From Stenotrophomonas maltophilia (GTDB taxonomy: Bacteria; Pseudomonadota; Gammaproteobacteria; Xanthomonadales; Xanthomonadaceae), in contig NZ_SRHZ01000051.1 in NCBI RefSeq assembly GCF_004684085.1, positions 1-64,000 on the forward strand: a DNA stretch of 64,000 bases. The letters are read 5' to 3'. Made by a program: the position numbers and the translations under genes. How positions within the stretch are numbered: position 1 is the stretch's first letter; each line of letters starts with the position of its first letter. The notes beneath the pieces were generated by a model that had not been told where the DNA came from, ran no database searches, and saw nothing but the letters and a program-made list of their open reading frames with translations. Of this stretch, positions 46,635 through 54,699 are shown one piece after another.

Positions 46635-46769
46635 CACAGCGGTAGACCCGCAAGGTTCACGCAATCCAGCGCATCGAGACTCGACGACCATCCACACCCG
46701 TCACCACAGGTGTGCATTCCATCTGTCTCGAGGTCACACGATGCCCTGTCCCTTCTGGATGCCGCGCTG

Positions 46770-47960
46770 ATGAGCGCCGCATCGCGCAATCGCCGCCGTA
46801 TGCTCATCATTGCTGCCGCACTGCTGTGCAGCGCGCTGATTCTGTTTGCATTCTTGCGGCCGGCACCGCCACCGCAACTGCAGGTTGCACCAGTCGTTCG
46901 CGGCAACATCGAACAGGTGGTGGAAGCCACTGGCACGCTGAAGCCTTCGCGGCTGGTAAGCGTGGGCGCGCAGGTTTCCGGCCGCATCGATACCCTGCAT
47001 GTGAAGCTGGGGGACAAGGTGAGGGCAGGCGATCCGATCGCCGATATCGATTCGCGTACGCAGCGCAATGCGCTGCTGAGCGCGCAGGCGGCACAGCGCA
47101 CCGCGCGTGCCAATCGCGATGCACTGGCCACCGACCTGCGCCAGTTCGAGCTGACACTGCATCGGCAGCGGCAACTGGTGACATCGCAGCTGGTGGCGCG
47201 CGCCGATTTCGATGCTGCCAAGGCCAAGGTCGATGCCACCCGCGAACAGATTGCCGCGCTGGACGGCGAGGTCGTGCGCCGACAGACGGACGTGGACATC
47301 GCGCAGACCAACCTGGAGTACACCCGCATCACTGCCCCCACCGACGGCACCGTGCTGGCCGTGGTCGCGCGCCAGGGGCAGACCGTGAACGCGGTGCAGA
47401 GCGCGCCGACCATCGTCATGCTGGGCAACCAGGATGTAATGACGGTGTACGCGGAAATTTCCGAGGCTGACGTTGTACACACGTCCGTTGGCCAAGAGGC
47501 ATTCTTCACCATTCTTGGCGACGCAGGTCGCCGCTACAGCAGCCTGTTGCGCGACATCGCGCCGGCGCCCGAATCAATCACCCAGGAGGACAGTTCCAGC
47601 CTCGCCTCGCCGGCCGTATCAGGCGGCAGCCGCACGGCCATGTACTACAACGGCCAGTTCGACGTGGACAATGCCGATGGCCGCCTACGCAGCTACATGA
47701 CCGCGCAGGTACGCATCGTGCTGGGCCGCGCCAGCAACGTGCTGACCATTCCCTCGGCCGCACTGGGTACACGCGCTGCCGATGGCAGCTACAGCGTGGA
47801 CGTGCGCGGTGCCGACGGGTACGCCAGCACGCGGCGCATCACCGTCGGGCTGGATGATCAGATCCAGGTGGAGGTCCGCAGCGGGCTGAAAGAGGGCGAA
47901 CAGGTGGTGTTGGCGCAGGCCAGCGACGAAGCCGCAACTGCAACCGCGCAGCCGAAATGA
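46770..47960 (+). CDS. macA: periplasmic adaptor subunit, MacA-like
   Basis: A 396-residue membrane-fusion protein: N-terminal anchor helix at 11-28 (MLIIAAALLCSALILFAFL), lipoyl/barrel-sandwich halves (GAQVSGRIDTLHVKLGDKV; ITAPTDGTVLAVVARQGQTV), an alpha-hairpin between them (coiled, Arg/Gln-rich), and a beta-barrel and membrane-proximal domain. It links MacB to an outer-membrane TolC-type channel. The stop overlaps the MacB start (ATGA). ATG at 46770 fits homologues. Confidence 0.92.
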   Translation: MSAASRNRRRMLIIAAALLCSALILFAFLRPAPPPQLQVAPVVRGNIEQVVEATGTLKPSRLVSVGAQVSGRIDTLHVKLGDKVRAGDPIADIDSRTQRNALLSAQAAQRTARANRDALATDLRQFELTLHRQRQLVTSQLVARADFDAAKAKVDATREQIAALDGEVVRRQTDVDIAQTNLEYTRITAPTDGTVLAVVARQGQTVNAVQSAPTIVMLGNQDVMTVYAEISEADVVHTSVGQEAFFTILGDAGRRYSSLLRDIAPAPESITQEDSSSLASPAVSGGSRTAMYYNGQFDVDNADGRLRSYMTAQVRIVLGRASNVLTIPSAALGTRAADGSYSVDVRGADGYASTRRITVGLDDQIQVEVRSGLKEGEQVVLAQASDEAATATAQPK

Positions 47961-49921
47961 GTACAGCCACGACCGAGCCGATGCTGCGCGTCCGCGGTGT
48001 ACGCCGTGAGTTTGCAGCCGGCGAGCAGACCCTGGTGGTGCTGGATGGCATCGACCTGGAGATCCGCGCAGGTGAACTGGTGGCCATCGTTGGCCAGTCC
48101 GGCTCGGGAAAATCCACGCTGATGAACATCCTCGGTTGCCTGGATCGGCCCTCTGCCGGCGCCTATCAGATTGGCGGGCGCGAAACCGCACAGATGACGC
48201 CCGATGAGCTTGCCGAGCTGCGCCGCGAGCACTTCGGCTTCATCTTCCAGCGCTACCACCTGCTGACTGATCTGACCGCACTGAGCAATGTGGAAGTACC
48301 GGCAATCTACGCCGGCATGCCCGCGGACGGCCGCCACGCACGGGCCGCCGAACTGCTGACGCGGCTGGGCCTGGGCGAGCGCATGCAGCACCTGCCCGGC
48401 GAGCTGTCCGGCGGCCAGCAGCAGCGCGTCTCCATCGCCCGCGCATTGATGAACGGTGGCGCGGTGATCTTCGCCGACGAACCCACGGGTGCGCTGGACA
48501 CACACTCCGGCAAGGAGGTGATGAAGATCCTGGGCGAGCTGCACGCCGAGGGCCATACCGTGGTGCTGGTAACGCATGACATGGCCGTAGCCGAACATGC
48601 GCAACGCATCATCGAGATCCGCGATGGACGGATTGTGGATGATCGTGCCACCGGCACTGCATCTGCAACGGGTGTCGCGACGGCAACCTTGCCTCAGCGT
48701 GGTAGTGGCAGTAGCTGGCAGGCCATGCGCGACCGGTTCGCCGAGGCCTTCCGCATGGCGCTGCGCGCCATGAACGCGCACCGCATGCGCACCTTCCTGA
48801 CCATGCTCGGCATCATCATCGGCATTGCGTCGGTGGTGTCGGTGGTGGCGCTGGGCACCGGTGCGCGGCGGGCCATCCTGTCCAACATCTCCTCCCTGGG
48901 CACCAATACCATCGAGATCTATCCCGGCTCAGGCTTTGGCGACCTGCACGCTGCGCGGGTAGAAACTCTCACCCCCGGCGACAGCGTGGCCCTGGCTGGG
49001 CAGCCGTTCGTGGACAGCGCCACGCCCGGCGTGGCCACCAGCGGGACGGCACTGCGCGGCAACCGCTCGGCCAGCGTGCAGGTGCAGGGGGTCAGCGAGC
49101 AGTACTTCCGCGTGCATGGCCTGAAGCTGGGCGAAGGCGCTTTCTTCGGCCCTCCCGGCGTGGCCGGCTACCAGCAGGTGGTGGTGATCGACGCCAATAC
49201 CCGCTCACGTTTCTTCGCCACGACGGAAAACCCAATCGGGCAGACGCTGCTGCTGGGCAACGTGCCGGTACGCGTAGTGGGTGTGGTGAAAAAGGATGCC
49301 GGCGCGGTCGGCGATGCATCATTGCTGCGGGTATGGCTGCCCTACACCACCGCCATGGCGCGCATGCTGGGGCAGAGCCACGTCTCCAGCATCACCGTGC
49401 GCGTTTCCGATGCAATCAGCATGGAAGCAGCCGAGCAGGCCATCGCGCGATTGCTGACGCGTCGCCACGGCAGCACGGATTTCTACTTGAGCAACAACGC
49501 GCAGATCCGCAAGTCCATCGAACAGACTACCGGCATCCTGACCATGATGATCAGCTCCATTGCGGCTATCGCATTGGTGGTCGGCGGGATCGGGGTGATG
49601 AACATCATGCTGGTTTCAGTGACAGAACGAACGCGTGAGATCGGCGTACGCATGGCGGTGGGCGCGCGACGCAGCGACATCCTGCAGCAGTTCCTGATCG
49701 AATCGGTGCTGGTCTGCCTGCTGGGCGGCGTGCTCGGCATCGGCGTGGCCTTGGCGCTGGGCGCGGTACTGGAGCTGGCCAACGTGGGCTTCAGCCTGGT
49801 GTTTTCCGCCCATTCAATTCTTGCCGCATTCGCGTGTTCCAGCCTGATCGGCATTGGCTTCGGCTTCCTGCCGGCACGCCGTGCCGCACAGCTGGATCCG
49901 GTGGAGGCGCTGGTTCGATAG
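47957..49921 (+). CDS. macB: macrolide/peptide ABC exporter, MacB-like
   Basis: A 654-residue fusion of an ABC ATPase and an FtsX-type permease. ATPase: Walker [10 protein letters not shown] at 46-54, signature LSGGQQQRV, Walker [13 protein letters not shown]. After residue 245: first TM ([20 protein letters not shown]), a large periplasmic domain, and three C-terminal TM helices including [21 protein letters not shown]. MacAB-TolC pumps export macrolides, heme precursors or virulence peptides. Substrate here unknown. Confidence 0.95.
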   Translation: MSTATTEPMLRVRGVRREFAAGEQTLVVLDGIDLEIRAGELVAIVGQSGSGKSTLMNILGCLDRPSAGAYQIGGRETAQMTPDELAELRREHFGFIFQRYHLLTDLTALSNVEVPAIYAGMPADGRHARAAELLTRLGLGERMQHLPGELSGGQQQRVSIARALMNGGAVIFADEPTGALDTHSGKEVMKILGELHAEGHTVVLVTHDMAVAEHAQRIIEIRDGRIVDDRATGTASATGVATATLPQRGSGSSWQAMRDRFAEAFRMALRAMNAHRMRTFLTMLGIIIGIASVVSVVALGTGARRAILSNISSLGTNTIEIYPGSGFGDLHAARVETLTPGDSVALAGQPFVDSATPGVATSGTALRGNRSASVQVQGVSEQYFRVHGLKLGEGAFFGPPGVAGYQQVVVIDANTRSRFFATTENPIGQTLLLGNVPVRVVGVVKKDAGAVGDASLLRVWLPYTTAMARMLGQSHVSSITVRVSDAISMEAAEQAIARLLTRRHGSTDFYLSNNAQIRKSIEQTTGILTMMISSIAAIALVVGGIGVMNIMLVSVTERTREIGVRMAVGARRSDILQQFLIESVLVCLLGGVLGIGVALALGAVLELANVGFSLVFSAHSILAAFACSSLIGIGFGFLPARRAAQLDPVEALVR

Positions 49922-50011
49922 CCGCTGCAATTGCGCGCCCTGACGGCAGGTTCGCGCAATGTCTGCGGGGTGTACTACAGCCACCAATGATGTCCGCACA
50001 GGAGCTGGACG

Positions 50012-50413
50012 ATGTTTCTGAAGACAGGAAGGGCCGCGCTGATTCTGGCGGCCGCTGCGCAGCTGGTGCTGATGCCGTACTCCGGCGACGCCCATGCGCA
50101 GCGGGGCGACCGCTACAACCCGCAGTGGAACCAGGACTACCGGGATCGGGATCGCGATGCGTGGGAACGGCGCGAACGGGAGCGGGAGCGGGACCGAGAT
50201 CGGGAACGCGAGCGCCGGCACGACGCCAGGACCGCCGGCGTCGTGGTGGGCGTGGTAGGTGCAGCGGTGGTGGCCGGCGTGATTGCCGCTGCCGCCAAAC
50301 GCGAGCGCGAGACCCGCGAGCGCGCCGACTACTGCGTGAACCGCTACGGCAACTACGACCGTCGCAACGACACCTATCGCGGTTCCGACGGCTACACCTA
50401 TCCCTGCCGCTGA
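50012..50413 (+). CDS. secreted protein with Arg/Asp/Glu-rich repeat region, unknown function
   Basis: A 133-residue protein: signal peptide (AALILAAAAQLVLMPYSGDAHAQ, cleaved near residue 30), a strongly charged stretch of R, E and D repeats (about 44-70), a hydrophobic Gly/Ala/Val segment (GVVVGVVGAAVVAGVIAAA) and a C-terminal YCVNRYGNYDRRN / GYTYPCR region. AGGAG precedes the ATG at 50012. No family recognised; may be envelope-associated. Confidence 0.7.
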   Translation: MFLKTGRAALILAAAAQLVLMPYSGDAHAQRGDRYNPQWNQDYRDRDRDAWERRERERERDRDRERERRHDARTAGVVVGVVGAAVVAGVIAAAAKRERETRERADYCVNRYGNYDRRNDTYRGSDGYTYPCR

Positions 50414-50440
50414 CCTGTATCTCTCACGGACAAACGACCC

Positions 50441-50818
50441 ATGACCAAGACCACCCTGTTGATCGCACTGTGCACTGCCCCGTTGCTGGCCCAGGCCACA
50501 CCGGCTGACCCGAAGCAGGCCTACATCGACTCCACATTCACCGCCATGGACACCAACAACGACGGGCGCGTCGACAAGGCCGAGTACGCGAGATTTGAGC
50601 AGGGACGCTTCAGCAAGCAGGCCGATTCAATCGACGCCGCGTTTGCCGCGATGGACAAGAACAAGGATGGCAGAATCAGCAAAGAGGAAGCCACCGTGGT
50701 GCCGGAGATCGCGCAGTACTTTTCGGGCCTGGACACCGATGGTGACGGTTATCTGTCGCTGAAGGAAATGCAACAAGCCATGGTCGCCGCGCAGACCGCA
50801 GACGCCCCGGCAACGTAA
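50441..50818 (+). CDS. periplasmic EF-hand calcium-binding protein
   Basis: A 125-residue protein with a short signal peptide (LLIALCTAPLLAQA) and three EF-hand loops: DTNNDGRVDKAE, DKNKDGRISKEE and DTDGDGYLSLKE. It resembles bacterial calmodulin-like proteins. It starts 28 bases after the charged secreted protein and may be co-transcribed with it. Role unknown beyond Ca2+ binding. Confidence 0.88.
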   Translation: MTKTTLLIALCTAPLLAQATPADPKQAYIDSTFTAMDTNNDGRVDKAEYARFEQGRFSKQADSIDAAFAAMDKNKDGRISKEEATVVPEIAQYFSGLDTDGDGYLSLKEMQQAMVAAQTADAPAT

Positions 50819-51207
50819 ATCCCTGCTGGGGCACTGACGTAGTGGATGCCCATCCGGGTGGGTACCTGCCCCGGACGCGGCTCCAACGCCGGTAAGGCCT
50901 GCAGGCTGAGCGCCGCGCTTGTGGCATCCCACACCCGCGTTTGCACCGGGTCGTTTTACTTGCGGGCCATCCGATCGATCCTGGCGACGGCCACCGGCGC
51001 CACAGTCGACACTTCCCCTGTTCCGGCCGAGGCGCCCAGGGGGCCATCAACGGCTGGCAACGATGCCAAGCTGAAGTCCGCCCCAATTCAGGTATTCTTG
51101 CGCGCAGTCAGCCACGCCTCCATGCCATCGCTGCGGTGCAGCATCGACGTTGCGGACGAACACACGATTCACCATGGATGTTTCAACGTAGTCACAGGGG
51201 AAAATGG
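50819..51207. other. 389-bp gap
   Basis: No convincing gene: the frames on either strand lack ribosome sites and family similarity. It must contain the promoter of the lipoprotein pair that starts at 51208; I see no clear boxes. GC-rich throughout. Confidence 0.4.
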
Positions 51208-51774
51208 ATGAAGAAGTTCCTGTTCGCGGCGATCATCGCCGCGTCGCTGGTAGGTTGCACCACCAATCCGCCGCTCAATTTCTCGGTCCCGAACGTCGGG
51301 GTCAGCAGCAAGAAGATTGATGGCGAGCTGAAGTCGTTGACGGTCACGCTTGCCCGTCCGGATGAGGCCAAGGGCAAGATTCCCGCACAGGCCCAGCACG
51401 AAGTCCCGCAGATGTGGCAGAACGCGCTGACCGAAGCACTGAACAAGATGGCCGTGTTCCGCGACGACGCGCCGGTGAAGTTGAGCCTGTCGGTGAAAAT
51501 CCTGGCCATCGACATTCCCAGTTTCGGTGCCTCGATGACCACCAAGACGATCGCCCGCTACGAGCTGATTGATCGTGCAACCGGCAGCATCGTCTACACC
51601 CAGGATGTCAGCGCATCCGGCGAAGTTCCGTTCAACTACGCCTTCGCAGGCGTGATCCGTGCCCGCGAGTCGATCAGCCGTTCGGCACAGAACAACATCG
51701 CCCAGTTCCTGCAGGCCCTGGAAACGGTGGACATCTCCAAGCCGATGTTCCCGAACAAGCAGGAAGCGCCGTGA
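51208..51774 (+). CDS. lipoprotein of unknown function
   Basis: A 188-residue protein with lipobox (MKKFLFAAIIAASLVGC, Cys17). The mature domain is mixed alpha/beta (LKSLTVTLARPDEAKGKIP; PVKLSLSVKILAIDIPSFG; ARYELIDRATGSIVYTQDV). From memory, similar Xanthomonadaceae proteins are labelled UDP-N-acetylglucosamine acyltransferase in databases; nothing here supports that. The stop overlaps the GTG of the next lipoprotein gene. Confidence 0.78.
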   Translation: MKKFLFAAIIAASLVGCTTNPPLNFSVPNVGVSSKKIDGELKSLTVTLARPDEAKGKIPAQAQHEVPQMWQNALTEALNKMAVFRDDAPVKLSLSVKILAIDIPSFGASMTTKTIARYELIDRATGSIVYTQDVSASGEVPFNYAFAGVIRARESISRSAQNNIAQFLQALETVDISKPMFPNKQEAP

Positions 51775-52241
51775 AGCGCCTGCTGCTGGCCGCATCGGTT
51801 GCCGCAATGCTGACGGCCTGCGCGCCCAACGTGCGCACGGACAGTTACTCCATCGGTTCAGTGGGACAGGTCAACCGCACGGTCAGCGGTACGGTCATCA
51901 GCGTTCGTCCCGTCAGTATTGACGGCTCGCAGGGAGGCGGTGCCGTTGCCGGTGCTGCCGCTGGCGGCGTAGCCGGATCCACCATCGGTGGCAGTGACCA
52001 GGCTGCGGCCATCGGCGCCATTGGCGGTCTGGTGGTGGGAGCGATCGCCGGTGCAGCGTCCGAGCGCGCGCTTTCCCAGGCCAAGGGCCTTGAGTACGTG
52101 GTACAGACCGAGAACGGCAACCTGATGACGGTCGTGCAAGGCCCCGATCCGGTATTCAGCACCGGTATGCGGGTGCTGGTGCTGTATGGGTCACCCTCGC
52201 GGATCATTGCAGATCCCCGTAATCCAAAGGCAACCCCGTAG
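51771..52241 (+). CDS. glycine-zipper outer-membrane lipoprotein, SlyB/Pcp-like
   Basis: A 156-residue lipoprotein (RLLLAASVAAMLTAC, Cys17) with a glycine-zipper segment at about 58-103 (GGGAVAGAAAGGVAGSTIGG; AIGAIGGLVVGAIAGAA) as in SlyB, followed by a small beta domain (EYVVQTENGNLMTVVQG). GTG at 51771 overlaps the previous stop as GTGA. Such lipoproteins stabilise the outer membrane under stress. Confidence 0.85.
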   Translation: MKRLLLAASVAAMLTACAPNVRTDSYSIGSVGQVNRTVSGTVISVRPVSIDGSQGGGAVAGAAAGGVAGSTIGGSDQAAAIGAIGGLVVGAIAGAASERALSQAKGLEYVVQTENGNLMTVVQGPDPVFSTGMRVLVLYGSPSRIIADPRNPKATP

Positions 52242-52246
52242 TCCCA

Positions 52247-52272
52247 GCGATGCCCCTTCCAAGGGGCATCGC
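52247..52272 (+). terminator. terminator of the lipoprotein pair
   Basis: A 12-bp perfect stem GCGATGCCCCTT/AAGGGGCATCGC with a 2-base loop (opens to 4), followed by TCTAT, just after the SlyB-like gene. Confidence 0.75.
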
Positions 52273-52359
52273 TCTATCCGCTGCTGACGGTGTGATATCA
52301 CTCCACCTGCATTGCATGACGTTCGCGCGTCCACAGAAATCCCGCGCACTCCTCGCGCT

Positions 52360-52707
52360 TCAGTTGTTGCCATCGATGTGTCCATGGCCGCGGTAGGTTT
52401 CACCCCACTCGCGCATGGCCAGCAGCACCGGCACCAGCGTGCGCCCGAACTCGGACAGCTCGTATTCCACCTTCGGCGGCACTTCCGGGTACACGTGGCG
52501 GATCACCACGCCATCGGCTTCCAGTTCACGCAGCTGGCTGGTCAGCATGGACTGGGTGGCATTGGGCACCCGCCGCGTCAGTTCCATGAAACGCCGCTTG
52601 CCCGTCATCAGATGAAAGAGGATGACAGGCTTCCATACGCCGCCGATGACCGACAGCGTGACTTCCACGGCGCAACCGCTCTTGCCGTCCCAACGCTTGC
52701 TACGCAT
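52360..52707 (-). CDS. HxlR-family transcriptional regulator
   Basis: A 115-residue winged-helix regulator: CAVEVTLSVIGGVWKPVILFHL, then RFMELTRRVPNATQSMLTSQ and LRELEADGVVIRHVYPEVPP, all typical of HxlR. Cys12 sits where redox-sensing members carry their reactive Cys. It is divergent from the zinc-free quinone oxidoreductase gene, an arrangement like the HxlR/quinone reductase pair at 9.2-10.4 kb. Confidence 0.92.
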   Translation of the reverse strand: MRSKRWDGKSGCAVEVTLSVIGGVWKPVILFHLMTGKRRFMELTRRVPNATQSMLTSQLRELEADGVVIRHVYPEVPPKVEYELSEFGRTLVPVLLAMREWGETYRGHGHIDGNN

Positions 52708-52715
52708 GAATACTC

Positions 52716-52745
52716 CGGAAAACCATAGCACCTACGGAAAATCAT
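52716..52745. promoter_or_regulatory. direct repeat, probable HxlR binding site
   Basis: CGGAAAACCAT (52716-52726) and CGGAAAATCAT (52735-52745) are direct repeats with a 19-base period in the 101-base gap between the divergent HxlR and oxidoreductase genes. Confidence 0.55.
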
Positions 52746-52808
52746 CGTTCTTGTTGCGATAAGGGCGCGAGCCTAGCATGGCTTCATCCCGTGAATGTGA
52801 GGCCAAAC

Positions 52809-53798
52809 ATGACGTTCAAAGCGCTGCTTACACGCAAGACCAACGATGAGGTTTCGACCGAGCTGGTCGATTTTGATGAGGCCGATCTGATGGACGGCGA
52901 CGTCCTGGTACAGGTCGAGTACTCCACGCTCAATTACAAGGATGCGCTGGCACTGAGCAACACGCGTCCGGTCATCCATAGGTTCCCGCTCATTCCTGGC
53001 ATCGATCTGTCGGGTGTAGTGCTGGAGTCCAGCAACACCGGATTCAAACAGGGCGACCGCGTGGTGCTGAACGGCTGGGATCTCAGCATGGGCCACCACG
53101 GAGGTCTGGCACAGCGCGCCCGCGTGCGTGGCGAATGGCTCAACCGGATTCCTGGCAACCTGAGCACCCGCGACGCCATGGCCATCGGCACTGCTGGATA
53201 CACTGCCATGCTGTGCGTGCTGGCGCTGGAAGATGCCGGGCTGACGCCCGAGAAGGGCGATGTGCTGGTGACCGGCGCCAACGGTGGCGTCGGCTCGATC
53301 GCGGTGGCGATCCTTTCGAAGCTTGGCTACCGCGTGGTGGCCGCCACCGGACGTCCGGAACACGCCGGGTATCTGCACGGCCTGGGTGCGGCCGAGATCA
53401 TTGATCGCGCCCAGCTTTCGGAACCGCGCGACAGGCCGGTGAGTGCCGAGCGCTGGGCAGGTGTGGTGGATGTGGCTGGCGGCCCCACCCTCGTCAACGC
53501 CATTGCCGAGACGAAATACCGCGGTGCAGTTGCCGCCTGCGGACTGGCCCAGAGTGATGCGCTGCACGGCTCGGTGCTGCCCTTCATCCTCCGCAACGTG
53601 ACCCTTGCGGGCGTGGATTCAGTGAATGCGCCGCAGGAGGTGCGTCAGCGCGCGTGGGATCGTCTCGCCATCGATCTGGATCCGCAGAAGCTGGAAAGCA
53701 CCGTGCAACTGATCGGGCTTGCCGAGGTGCTGGACGTCTACCAGCAGATCATTCCAGGCAAAGTTCGTGGGCGGATTGTTGTGGATGTCAACGCCTGA
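52809..53798 (+). CDS. zinc-free alcohol dehydrogenase-like quinone/acrylyl-CoA oxidoreductase, YhdH/YhfP (AcuI) family
   Basis: A 329-residue MDR enzyme: the family start MTFKALLTRKTND, LNYKDALALSN, and the NADPH-binding VLVTGANGGVGSIAVAILSKLGY at about 150-173; no zinc ligands. AcuI/YhdH members reduce acryloyl-CoA or small alpha,beta-unsaturated compounds. ATG at 52809 has GAGG 8 bases upstream. The divergent HxlR gene suggests induction by an electrophile. Confidence 0.9.
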   Translation: MTFKALLTRKTNDEVSTELVDFDEADLMDGDVLVQVEYSTLNYKDALALSNTRPVIHRFPLIPGIDLSGVVLESSNTGFKQGDRVVLNGWDLSMGHHGGLAQRARVRGEWLNRIPGNLSTRDAMAIGTAGYTAMLCVLALEDAGLTPEKGDVLVTGANGGVGSIAVAILSKLGYRVVAATGRPEHAGYLHGLGAAEIIDRAQLSEPRDRPVSAERWAGVVDVAGGPTLVNAIAETKYRGAVAACGLAQSDALHGSVLPFILRNVTLAGVDSVNAPQEVRQRAWDRLAIDLDPQKLESTVQLIGLAEVLDVYQQIIPGKVRGRIVVDVNA

Positions 53799-53928
53799 GA
53801 GGACGTCCATAGCGGATTCCATCCTGTAGCGGATGGTGAACACCTCGTGAAACCGTGCGTGCGGCAGCGGTCGCTTACCGCCGCCGCTCGCATACGCTCA
53901 GGTTCCCATCGCTCCATTGGACACCGCC

Positions 53929-54249
53929 ATGTCAATGACCGCATTCGCACTTGCCACCGCACTTTCGGGCCTGCCCGACATTACCTGGGAGCGCGAGCGC
54001 GGTGAGGACGCGCATCAGCTGATGCTCTGCCAGATCCATCGCGACGAGCTGATGCAGGATGACGCGAAGAACGATGCCTACCAGCGCGCCAAGGCGGTCT
54101 GCGATCTGCTGGCGCGTGAGTACAGGAACAAATGGGATTTCGATGCGCAGGAGGCATTGGCAGCATCGGCAGTGGATCTGGATGAGCTGATCCGGCGGGG
54201 AGATCTCATCGAAGTACCGCCTACGAAGCGGGATCGCGCCTACGAGTGA
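53929..54249 (+). CDS. hypothetical protein
   Basis: A 106-residue soluble, acidic, mostly helical protein (ERERGEDAHQLMLCQIHRDE, then LMQDDAKNDAYQRAK). No family recognised. ATG at 53929 or 53935 are both possible; a TTG at 53917 would add four residues. Composition and length make coding likely. Confidence 0.55.
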   Translation: MSMTAFALATALSGLPDITWERERGEDAHQLMLCQIHRDELMQDDAKNDAYQRAKAVCDLLAREYRNKWDFDAQEALAASAVDLDELIRRGDLIEVPPTKRDRAYE

Positions 54250-54318
54250 TCGACTGCTCGCACATACCGGCACGTGACGTTGCCGGACGACACATGGGCC
54301 CGATGCCGTTCGGTACTG

Positions 54319-54528
54319 CTAGCGGATCCGACCCGGCGCGAGTGCCAGGCGCCTGATTTCGTCTGGCGTAATGACGGTGCCATCCTCCATATCGATGCGC
54401 ATCTGCGAGACGTCACCCTCGTGACCCTGCATTGCAGTGGTCACCAGGATCTTCAGCGCATCGGTCCGGATAGCGTAGCCGCCGACGGTATGCTTCAGGG
54501 TGCCCACGCTGTTCCAGTCAATATCCAT
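54319..54528 (-). CDS. small hypothetical protein
   Basis: A 69-residue protein (MDIDWNSVGTLKHTVGG... ending LALAPGRIR). GGAGG 8 bases before the ATG at 54528 is a strong ribosome site and favours this start over 54564. The sequence is beta-rich (AIRTDALKILVTTAMQG; MRIDMEDGTVITPDEI). Not recognised. Confidence 0.6.
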   Translation of the reverse strand: MDIDWNSVGTLKHTVGGYAIRTDALKILVTTAMQGHEGDVSQMRIDMEDGTVITPDEIRRLALAPGRIR

Positions 54529-54699
54529 GGTCGACCTCCAGATCCACACGCTTGATGCTGGCAATAGCCTTCGCCTGCGTCAATGAAACCGGTCGCATGA
54601 CTGGCCATGAGGCGAAACGCCACACGCGTCGTCAAGGCCCCTTATCATGGGGCGCAAGGGCTCTGTAAGCCCAATTGACGTACGCAAGGCAGTATCTGC

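Noticed and set aside
51208-51774. Naming the lipoprotein a UDP-N-acetylglucosamine acyltransferase
   Set aside because: No hexapeptide repeats or catalytic His; the label is, to my recollection, a propagated mis-annotation.
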